A stretch of DNA of 13,242 bases from Treponema sp. UBA4319. GTDB lineage: Bacteria > Spirochaetota > Spirochaetia > Treponematales > Treponemataceae. Shown here one piece after another: positions 7,607 through 13,242 of the stretch (positions within the stretch are counted from its first letter, which is position 1; each line of letters begins with the position of its first letter). The stretch is taken from the NCBI GenBank assembly GCA_002393865.1, contig DGUD01000125.1, positions 381-13,622 on the forward strand, written 5' to 3'. Both the position numbers and the translations under genes were made by a program. The notes beneath the pieces are model-generated. The model was not told the DNA's origin, did no database searches, and saw nothing but the letters and a program-made list of their open reading frames with translations.

Positions 7607-9692
7607 GCAGCAGCTCCTTGACTTTTGCGATAAGGTTCTCCCGCTCAAAGTCAGACTTGACGATGTATCCCTGCGCCCCAAGATTCCTGACCTTCTCCTC
7701 GGTATCGCTCTCAAACACAGAGGAAATCACTATGACGGGGATGTGCTTGAGATCCTCATTGTGGCGCATATTGTGTATCAGCACAAAACCGTCCATGCGC
7801 GGCATCTTTACGTCCGTAATCACAAGGTCAAATTCGTGCTGCTTCATCTTCTCAAGGGCATCGATGCCGTCAACCGCAGTCATGACATTGTAGTTTTCCG
7901 CCTCAAGGATAATCTGCTCGATGTGGCGCGTCGTATGGGAATCATCAACGACAAGAACCGAATGGATTTTATGCATCTTGCGGACCTCAAGATTCTTTAC
8001 GTCATAGATGCTCACAATCTTAAAGCGCCGCAGGATATCGGGTATGTTAAGCACGGGAATAATCCTGTAATTCTCGTCAAAGACGACGCCTTGCAGCGCG
8101 CTGAAATCTTTGAGCAGCGGGGGCACCGGCTTGATGACGACCGTACCGTAGCGCAAAATCGCATCCACAGTCATACCTATCTTTTTGTTCAGGTATTCAA
8201 GGATGATGACGGAAACCTTATCCTGCGCGACGGCGCTCTTTGCCGCATTTGTGTTGATGATGTCAAAATCGTAGACGGGAATCAGCTCGTTGTTGACGTT
8301 GAGCACGGGGCCGTGCTGCATCCGCAGGAAATCCGATTTTTTGACCGAGAGGATTTCCTTGATATAGTGCGACAGGATGAGATAGGAATTCCCCGATACC
8401 GAGACGAACATGCCGTCCTGAGTCGCAAGGCTCGCCGGGAGCGAGAGCTCAAATTCCGTCCCCTGCCCTTCTTCCGTGCGGATGCTTATCTTGCCTTTCA
8501 GCCTGTCCATCTCCGTGCGCACGACATCCAGCCCGATGCCCCTGCCGGAAAGCTCTGTCGGGCTATCCTTTGTGCTAAAGCCGGAGACAAAAAGGTATTG
8601 CAGCAGTCCGTTTTTGTCTTCCGTCACAATCTCTTTTTCACGCTCCGGGTACAAGACGATGGCCTTCTGCCGGATGCGCTCAAAATCAATGCCGCGCCCG
8701 TCGTCCTTTACGCAGACGGAAATCCTGCTGGATGCCTGGGCAACCGTGAGCGTTATGGTGCCGGCCGCAGGCTTGCCGAGCCGGAGCCGTTCCTCCGCAG
8801 GCTCAATGCCATGGTCAATCGCGTTCCTTACAAGGTGAATCAGTATCGCGGGCATCCGCTCAAGGATTGCCCGGTCTATGCCTATCTCGGAGCGGGGGAT
8901 ATTGAATTCCACATTCTTTTTCAGCTTGAGCGCCTCGGAGACAACGGAACGTTTTATGGGCTGCAGTATCATATCAAACGGCAGCATCCGGAGCGAGATG
9001 ATGCTTTTCTGTATATCGGCGCTCTGCTTTTCCAGCACAGCGATATTCTCCATGACTTCCTGATGCGCGTGGAAGTCATCGGAGGCAGCCTGCGTCTTTA
9101 GCGCGGCGACTTCCTTCTTCAGCTTGATTTGCCCCATGATAAGCTTATCGACGGCTTGCAGGATGTCGTCTATTCTGGAGACCTGCACTTTTATCGTCTG
9201 GGCGGACTGAAGGAAGCCCGACTCGTCATCCTCTGCTTCCCCCGGCAGAAAGCGGGGGCCGGCGGACGGCTTGTCAGCCCGCGAAAAGTCCGTGATAAAA
9301 TCCTCGTCCTCCAGAGCCTTGTCCAGGTTATCCATAATGGCATCGTACGCGGCAAAGCTGCCGTCAGAGCCCTTCTCTATCTGCTCCATGACGGTATGCA
9401 GCACGCTGGATATGCCCAGCTGCAGCTGGATAATCTTGACGGGGATTTCGGTCTGGTTATGCTGGATAAGCTTGAACAGGCTTTCCTGCCGGTTCACGAC
9501 GGATTCTATCTGCGTGAATTCCAGCATGCGGGAAGAGCCTTTGAGCGTATGCATCAGCCGCAGCATCTCCTTGAGGCTGCCGGAATTCCTCCGTTGCTTT
9601 GAGGCCTGAATAAAAAGCTCGTCCAGAGAATCAAGTATCTCCCGTGCCTCAGAGATGTAATCAGCGATAAAGAGTGATTTGTCAAGGTTCAT
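7599..9692 (-). CDS. cheA: Hybrid chemotaxis histidine kinase CheA with C-terminal receiver
   Basis: A 697-residue cytoplasmic kinase. Domains in order: HPt with phospho-histidine H48 (HTLKGSS), a short acidic linker with no recognisable P2 domain, the dimerisation helices (about 164-250), an HATPase domain with N box HLVRNAIDHGIE (286-297), DDGRGI (330-335) and SGRGIGLD (382-389), a CheW-like P5 domain (about 421-560), and a receiver (576-697) with D583/D584, phospho-acceptor D627 and K679. This HPt-kinase-receiver layout is that of WspE and FrzE, not of flagellar CheA. Lack of P2 fits phosphotransfer to its own or partner receivers without a freely docking CheY. ATG at 9692 overlaps cheR by ATGA, with GGGGAGG seven bases before; the longer frame to 9809 lacks this. 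It overlaps the cyclase gene by 8 bp, tying kinase and output together. Confidence 0.95.
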   Translation of the reverse strand: MNLDKSLFIADYISEAREILDSLDELFIQASKQRRNSGSLKEMLRLMHTLKGSSRMLEFTQIESVVNRQESLFKLIQHNQTEIPVKIIQLQLGISSVLHTVMEQIEKGSDGSFAAYDAIMDNLDKALEDEDFITDFSRADKPSAGPRFLPGEAEDDESGFLQSAQTIKVQVSRIDDILQAVDKLIMGQIKLKKEVAALKTQAASDDFHAHQEVMENIAVLEKQSADIQKSIISLRMLPFDMILQPIKRSVVSEALKLKKNVEFNIPRSEIGIDRAILERMPAILIHLVRNAIDHGIEPAEERLRLGKPAAGTITLTVAQASSRISVCVKDDGRGIDFERIRQKAIVLYPEREKEIVTEDKNGLLQYLFVSGFSTKDSPTELSGRGIGLDVVRTEMDRLKGKISIRTEEGQGTEFELSLPASLATQDGMFVSVSGNSYLILSHYIKEILSVKKSDFLRMQHGPVLNVNNELIPVYDFDIINTNAAKSAVAQDKVSVIILEYLNKKIGMTVDAILRYGTVVIKPVPPLLKDFSALQGVVFDENYRIIPVLNIPDILRRFKIVSIYDVKNLEVRKMHKIHSVLVVDDSHTTRHIEQIILEAENYNVMTAVDGIDALEKMKQHEFDLVITDVKMPRMDGFVLIHNMRHNEDLKHIPVIVISSVFESDTEEKVRNLGAQGYIVKSDFERENLIAKVKELLHG

Positions 9693-11053
9693 GTGGCATC
9701 CTCCCCTTGTAGTGTCCCGCACGCCTCGTAGATATAGGAGGGGCTGAATGAATCCAGCGTGAAGTCGTAGGGATTGTTGCTGCCGAACGACGAGAGCAGC
9801 TGCCTGCACTTTCTGAAGCAGGCGCGCGCCGGCTCTTCTTTGCCGATATCCCGCAGGACAAGCCCGTGATAGAAAAACGCCGGCCAGAAATCAGGGGAAA
9901 GGCTTTCCGCGGTAGCAAAAAGCAGCTCTGCCGCAGATTTGTTGTCTGCGTAATATTCGGTGTAGCCCTGCAGAAAAAACGCATACTTCCTGTAGTCGCT
10001 GCCGCTGACGGCACGGGCAATGGTGCGCGCCGCCGTGAAATCCCCGCGGTTTATCTCCTTGCAGACGGCTTCGTATGTGCGGCGCAGGTTCACGGGGCTT
10101 TCCGCCGGCGGCTTTGCGCCCGTGCCTTCCTTTGCTTTTTCGCGCAGCATATCCAGAGCGCTCATGCCGCGAGCTTTCTCGGCCTCCTGCCTCAGCCGCT
10201 CTCTGATAGCATCCTGAGCGGCGGCAGCTTCGTCCTTGCGCTCAGTCTGCACCCCGCCGCCTTTGGCAAAGTAGTACACGGAGCCGTCGTTCGTCTTGTG
10301 CAGGGACTGCGGGCAGACCGTTCCGTCGATGGAGCCGATTTCGTTCATCGAGAAAAAGAGCAGGCCGCCGTCCTTGAGGTGCTCCGCAACCTTTGTGGTG
10401 ACGCGCATCCGGGTCTCCCGGTCAAAATAGATAAAGACGTTCCGCATAAAAATGATATCGGCCTTGCCGCCTAACGGAGGCTCCGTATCCTGCTGGAGGT
10501 TAAAGCGGAACGTGCGGATTCCCCTCAAAAACTGCCGGTCAAAGACAATCCCGCTGTCCGTCCTGGTGCAATAGGGGACAAGCAGCTCGTGGTACTTGCT
10601 GCCGTCAGTCCTGAGCGAATAGCTGTTGTAGCACCCCCGCTCCAGCACCGCAAGCGCCTCGCTGTCTATGTCAGAGGCATACACGTTCATCCGGATGCCC
10701 ATGGAAAGACCGAGCGCAAGCAGAGAAATCGCCTCTTCGCCGGTGGCGCAGCTGCATGTCCAGACCGTAAGCGGACTGCCCCGGTAGCGGGGGAATATTT
10801 TGTCGTGGAGCAAATCGAACTGCTTCTCTTCCCGGAAGAAATAGGTCTCGTTCACGGTAATAAGGCTGACAAGCTGGTCAAAGTCCCGGCTTCCGGCCTC
10901 CAGCGCCGCGCAGAATTCCGCGGGACTGCACCCCTTGTCCGCCGCTTTCTGCAGGATGAACTGCTCCAGCGCCGGCTTTTGCTGTGCGGCAATAGTGATG
11001 CCGGAAAGCGCGAGAATCTTCGAAAGCAATGTATTCCAGAGCGCGTCTTCCAT
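9689..11053 (-). CDS. cheR: Chemotaxis protein methyltransferase CheR with C-terminal TPR-like region
   Basis: A 454-residue S-adenosylmethionine-dependent methyltransferase that would methylate receptor glutamates. Visible motifs: NETYFFRE (68-75) at the end of the helical N-domain, the SAM loop CSCATGEEAIS (100-110), ASDIDSEAL (126-134), and MRNVFIYF (203-210). After about residue 270 comes a charged Ala/Glu/Lys-rich linker, then a helical repeat region (about 340-440) with TPR-like pairs such as YAFFLQGYTEYYADN and WPAFFYHGLVLRDIGK. CheR-TPR fusions are found in the Wsp and Frz systems, where the repeats help localisation or target choice. The ATG at 11053 lies two bases after the cheB stop; its ribosome site (GGGGGC) is modest. 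A GTG at 11092 is in frame but would overlap cheB and extend past the usual CheR start. The end overlaps cheA by four bases. Confidence 0.93.
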   Translation of the reverse strand: MEDALWNTLLSKILALSGITIAAQQKPALEQFILQKAADKGCSPAEFCAALEAGSRDFDQLVSLITVNETYFFREEKQFDLLHDKIFPRYRGSPLTVWTCSCATGEEAISLLALGLSMGIRMNVYASDIDSEALAVLERGCYNSYSLRTDGSKYHELLVPYCTRTDSGIVFDRQFLRGIRTFRFNLQQDTEPPLGGKADIIFMRNVFIYFDRETRMRVTTKVAEHLKDGGLLFFSMNEIGSIDGTVCPQSLHKTNDGSVYYFAKGGGVQTERKDEAAAAQDAIRERLRQEAEKARGMSALDMLREKAKEGTGAKPPAESPVNLRRTYEAVCKEINRGDFTAARTIARAVSGSDYRKYAFFLQGYTEYYADNKSAAELLFATAESLSPDFWPAFFYHGLVLRDIGKEEPARACFRKCRQLLSSFGSNNPYDFTLDSFSPSYIYEACGTLQGEDAT

Positions 11054-11055
11054 CG

Positions 11056-12111
11056 TCAGCCCCCATTCCTTCTGCCGCCGCCCAGTGCCCACAGCCGCCC
11101 TGCGATGGCGCCGAGCGGGAGAACTTCGCAGGAGCCGCCGGCCTCAAAAGCTGCCTTCGGCATTCCGTATATGGTGCAGGACGCCTCGTCCTGCGTGATG
11201 GTGTAGCCGCCAAGCTCCTTGATGCGCCGGCAGCCTTTTGCGCCATCCGCGCCCATGCCGGTAAGGATGACGGCGATGCAGTCCCCGCCGAGCACGGCGG
11301 CTGCGCTCTCAAGCATTTTGTCCACCGAAGGGCGGAGGAAATTCACCGCAGGCTCATGGTTCAGCCTGATGCAGAAACCGCCCCCCATGCCGGCCTCAAG
11401 CGTCAGGTGCTCGTCCGAGGGCGCAAAGTAGACATGCCCCGCGGCAGGCAGATCTCCGTCCTGCGCCAGATGCACCGGTATACCAGTCTCCGTGCAGAGC
11501 CAGCTGATAAGGTTCCTGTCAAAAAAAGAGTCGATGTGCTGCGTGACGAGCAGCGGAAGCGGAAAGCCCGGTCCCAGCGACTTAAACAGCTCCGCGAGGG
11601 CACAGGGGCCGCCTGTGGAGACACCGACGAACACCGCCCTGAAATTATGCCGCAGGGCTTCCGGGGCTCCGCGGCCTGCGCCCGCTGCCGCTGAGCAGCC
11701 GGCCCCCCCGGCATGCTTGCTGAACAGCATTGCCTGCCGTATCTCACCAACAATCTGCTCCAGCTCCGCCGCATAGGAATCCATCCGTCCGGACGAGAAT
11801 TTGATGAATTCCGGTTTCTCAAAGGACATGGCGACTTTTATGCCGGTTCTGCCCATGCTTCCGCGCGGATGGTAGAGCAGCGCGGGAAGGGTCGCATCAT
11901 TGCACAGCTTTTCCATCTGGGGCAGCTCGCCGGGGCCGAACATTCCGGTGTCCGCAATCAGCAGCCCGAAATCGCCGGAACGCACGACGGCCTGTAGCTC
12001 CCTGAACGAGGAGGCTTCCGCGACAGGACGCAGCTGCACGGTTTTCAGGAGGATTTGCTTTATGACCGATCGGACGACAGCAGAGCTATCTGCTATGATA
12101 GTGTTTGTCAT
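11056..12111 (-). CDS. cheB: Chemotaxis response regulator protein-glutamate methylesterase CheB
   Basis: A 351-residue CheB that would remove methyl groups from, or deamidate, receptor glutamines. The esterase domain (about 157-345) has the full triad: S165 (GVSTGG), H192 (TQHID) and D289 (TGMGADG). The N-terminal receiver keeps phospho-acceptor D54 (IADTGMF) and K99-P100, but only one of the two metal acids (A7-D8) and no Ser/Thr at the usual switch position (LLYHP). Its phosphorylation may therefore be weak or altered. The linker (about 131-156) is Gly/Ala-rich. ATG at 12111 overlaps the upstream CheW-like gene by ATGA, with GGAAGG five bases before. An in-frame extension upstream would lie inside that gene. 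cheR follows after two bases, giving the normal opposing adaptation pair. Confidence 0.94.
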   Translation of the reverse strand: MTNTIIADSSAVVRSVIKQILLKTVQLRPVAEASSFRELQAVVRSGDFGLLIADTGMFGPGELPQMEKLCNDATLPALLYHPRGSMGRTGIKVAMSFEKPEFIKFSSGRMDSYAAELEQIVGEIRQAMLFSKHAGGAGCSAAAGAGRGAPEALRHNFRAVFVGVSTGGPCALAELFKSLGPGFPLPLLVTQHIDSFFDRNLISWLCTETGIPVHLAQDGDLPAAGHVYFAPSDEHLTLEAGMGGGFCIRLNHEPAVNFLRPSVDKMLESAAAVLGGDCIAVILTGMGADGAKGCRRIKELGGYTITQDEASCTIYGMPKAAFEAGGSCEVLPLGAIAGRLWALGGGRRNGG

Positions 12112-12521
12112 TGCGCCTTCCACAGCCCGTTCCTGTAGGCAACAAACTGCCCCATATCGAGCAGGTAGCCGATGCTGTGCTCCGAAAACCTGCACGCGAT
12201 GATTCCCCGCCGCAGTGTCCCTTGCTCGTAGCAGGCGGAAAAGACAGAGAAGCTCTCTAGGCTCAGCGAGCAGACCTTACACTCGCAGGACGTCAGGAAC
12301 GCGAGCCGATCCGAACCTTCGCCAAGCAGAAGCATCGTCCGCACGGAAGCAGCAGGGATTGCGCCGCAAAAATCGCGGCAAAGCTCGTCCAAATCGTATA
12401 CGGAAGAAACGCCGCCTGAGGAATCTCCGTCCGAGACCGCCGCGCAGAATACGCCGTTCTGAGGCAGCAGGAGCTCGCAGGCGCCGCAGGAAATGCTTAT
12501 GAAAGTCTCACGCCGCGGCAA
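12108..12521 (-). CDS. Divergent CheW-like coupling protein
   Basis: A predicted 137-residue protein with the pattern of a CheW fold but weak sequence match: an opening strand (TFISISCGACELLLP), then VYDLDELCRDF, which resembles the VIDL-R-LFG segment, then hydrophobic strands TMLLL, RLAFL and RGIIACRF, ending in IGYLLDMGQFV. The short stretch before VYDLDEL is Ser/Gly-rich and the usual N-RG loop is absent. It is cysteine-rich for a CheW (eight Cys). No ATG fits; TTG at 12521 is chosen because AGGGGA lies just upstream and the frame begins right at the domain. It overlaps the cheW end by 14 bp and cheB by 4 bp. Position matches the second CheW of Wsp-type systems (WspB/WspD). It could also be a docking protein that has lost CheA binding. 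Confidence 0.72.
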   Translation of the reverse strand: MPRRETFISISCGACELLLPQNGVFCAAVSDGDSSGGVSSVYDLDELCRDFCGAIPAASVRTMLLLGEGSDRLAFLTSCECKVCSLSLESFSVFSACYEQGTLRRGIIACRFSEHSIGYLLDMGQFVAYRNGLWKAQ

Positions 12522-13014
12522 TTTCTTCCCCTGCTTTCGCAATAATGGCGCCGACCTTGACGACGAGCGCCTTCTGCCCGCTGACCGCAAGCGTCCCTTC
12601 GTAGAAGCCGGAAAGCTCTTCTTCCGCAAAATGCACGATGTCCTTCTCCTCCGCGGAGAAAAAGTCCTTTACATCCGTGATTTTGAGGCAGCTATGGCTC
12701 GCGTCGTTCAGCACGATAAAAAGCGCCGAATCCTGCGCCGCCTTTCCCTCCATGACGGCTGTATCGATGACAACGTATGGCGTGCCGTAGCGGTTCAGTA
12801 CGCCGCTGACATACGCGGGGGCAAACGGCAGCGGAAAGACATCGGCATTCCGGAGGATTTCCTTGACCTCATCCGCATGAATCGCATACAGATTCCGGCC
12901 ATCCGCAGCCTTGCCAATGGTAAAGATGAGCCATGTCGCTTTCTTCTCGTCGTTTCCGCTGCCCTGCCTGTCCGCCAGCGAGCTCTTTATCGCCGCCAAA
13001 AGATTCTCTGTCAT
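12508..13014 (-). CDS. cheW: CheW coupling protein (first gene of the operon)
   Basis: A predicted 168-residue scaffold protein that would join receptors to CheA. After a variable N-terminus of about 27 residues, the CheW fold is seen: TWLIFTIG, then YAIHADEVKEIL, then PLPFAPAYVSGVLNRYGTPYVVIDT, which matches the family pattern aP.yv.GviN.RG...pviDl, with RYG in place of RG. The C-terminal half (ALFIVLND, LKITDVKDFFS, GTLAVSGQKALVVKVGAII) fits the second barrel. The ATG at 13014 has no Shine-Dalgarno sequence; instead TATAAT lies six bases upstream, suggesting a leaderless message. The frame is open to 13182, but that extension runs through the promoter and a hairpin and does not look coding. 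A TTG five codons further in is a weaker alternative. Confidence 0.85.
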   Translation of the reverse strand: MTENLLAAIKSSLADRQGSGNDEKKATWLIFTIGKAADGRNLYAIHADEVKEILRNADVFPLPFAPAYVSGVLNRYGTPYVVIDTAVMEGKAAQDSALFIVLNDASHSCLKITDVKDFFSAEEKDIVHFAEEELSGFYEGTLAVSGQKALVVKVGAIIAKAGEEIAAA

Positions 13015-13020
13015 ATAGCT

Positions 13021-13050
13021 ATTATACAAGGGAAAACGCATGAAGGGCAA
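13021..13050 (-). promoter_or_regulatory. Promoter of the chemosensory operon, possibly leaderless
   Basis: On the minus strand, -35 TTGCCC (13050-13045), an 18-base spacer and a perfect -10 TATAAT (13026-13021, preceded by TG). Six bases separate the -10 box from the ATG at 13014, so the usual start of transcription would be the A of the start codon itself. No CRP-like TGTGA-N6-TCACA site is seen here. Confidence 0.65.
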
Positions 13051-13089
13051 GAAAAAAGCACGGAAATCCCAGGGCTTCAGCATGAAAAC

Positions 13090-13186
13090 AAAAATGCGCT
13101 CCCAGCGGAAAAACACCCGGACTGCCTGTTGCAAGCTTCGCTTTGCAAATGGCAGCCCGAGCGTTTTTCCGCTTCCGCGCATTTTT
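13090..13186. terminator. Large imperfect inverted repeat, probable bidirectional terminator
   Basis: Four nested pairings stack over 97 bases: AAAAATGCGC (13090-13099) with GCGCATTTTT (13177-13186); GCGGAAAAAC (13105-13114) with GTTTTTCCGC (13163-13172); CTGCC (13122-13126) with GGCAG (13151-13155); and TTGCAAGC (13129-13136) with GCTT-GCAA (13140-13148, one bulged T) around a TTC loop. In both directions the stem is followed by T-rich sequence (T6 at 13182-13187 on plus; T5 then GTTTT on minus). It stands between the che promoter and whatever gene lies beyond the right edge, so it most likely ends that transcript. It is longer and more structured than an ordinary terminator. Confidence 0.65.
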
Positions 13187-13220
13187 TATGTTGGATCCTT
13201 GGCTTTTGTAGCATAAAAAA
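13182..13220. other. Second hairpin, alternative to the large inverted repeat
   Basis: TTTTTTATG at 13182-13190 pairs with CATAAAAAA at 13212-13220. The left arm overlaps the outer base of the large inverted repeat (13182-13186), so the two folds compete. On the minus strand this element would be met first. The arms are AT-rich and the pairing is weak, so it may be incidental. The last 22 bases of the window show no further feature. Confidence 0.3.
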
Positions 13221-13242
13221 GAAAATCATCTTAAAACAGTTT

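Noticed and set aside
7607..7714. Upstream start for the cyclase at 7714
   Set aside because: The extra residues are an Arg/Ser-rich shadow of the CheA receiver; the ATG at 7606 has AAGGAG at good spacing and starts right at the receiver domain.
7590..9101. Plus-strand open frame of 503 codons opposite cheA
   Set aside because: It is the antisense shadow of a gene with all CheA motifs in order; its translation is rich in His/Arg/Leu with no recognisable domain, and no promoter or ribosome site stands before it.
11054..11092. GTG start for cheR at 11092
   Set aside because: Adds 13 residues overlapping cheB with no ribosome site; the ATG at 11053 sits at the normal CheR beginning, two bases after the cheB stop.
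13015..13182. N-terminal extension of cheW to 13182
   Set aside because: Would translate through the TATAAT promoter and the large inverted repeat; CheW similarity begins only after the ATG at 13014.
13090..13186. Integron attC site (spirochaetes such as T. denticola carry integrons)
   Set aside because: The hairpin lacks the RYYYAAC and GTTRRRY core boxes at its ends, and no integrase or cassette-like gene is present.
13015..13242. CRP/cAMP receptor site that would close a feedback loop on the operon
   Set aside because: No TGTGA-N6-TCACA-like sequence was seen in this region or upstream of tetR.
1..13242. CRISPR array, insertion sequence or other mobile element
   Set aside because: No regularly spaced direct repeats, transposase or integrase frame, or terminal inverted repeats with target duplications were seen.

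Overview
The window holds a compact cluster in which every supported gene lies on the minus strand, so it reads from right to left. The protein styles suggest a moderately GC-rich spirochaete of the Treponema kind: six-helix chemoreceptors with a tip reading AFNAELEASSAG, a class III adenylate cyclase with a C-terminal TPR, and a CheA-receiver hybrid. This is an impression from protein character. No rRNA or other marker in the window proves it.

Right end, 13015-13242: no gene. It holds a large imperfect inverted repeat of about 97 nt that looks like a bidirectional terminator, a second overlapping hairpin, and a promoter (TTGCCC - 18 nt - TATAAT). The -10 box lies exactly six bases from the first start codon, so the message may be leaderless.

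13014 down to 2078: an eight-gene chemosensory operon in the order cheW, divergent cheW-like, cheB, cheR-TPR, cheA-REC hybrid, receiver/GAF-like/adenylate cyclase/TPR, six-TM MCP, six-TM MCP. Most neighbours overlap (ATGA, 8 bp or 14 bp), and the unit ends at a strong intrinsic terminator at 1970-2017. The parts list resembles the Wsp system of pseudomonads (two CheW proteins, CheR with TPR, CheA-REC, CheB, MCP, and an output enzyme with a receiver). Here the output enzyme makes cAMP and not cyclic di-GMP. No stand-alone CheY, CheD, CheX, CheZ or flagellar gene is present. The likely logic is that membrane-embedded receptors control CheA through the two CheW proteins, CheR and CheB provide adaptation, and CheA passes phosphate to its own receiver and/or the receiver of the cyclase, changing cellular cAMP. 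This is the most interesting system in the window.

1812 down to 187: a separate two-gene unit with a TetR-family repressor and a five-helix membrane protein of the CmpB-type putative ABC-transporter permease family. It has its own TATAAT -10 box overlapped and flanked by inverted repeats that could be TetR operators, and a GC-rich hairpin plus eight T residues as terminator.

Left end, 1-71: the 5' part of a tRNA gene running off the window, with a good promoter in front of it.

No insertion sequence, CRISPR array, integrase or plus-strand gene is supported.
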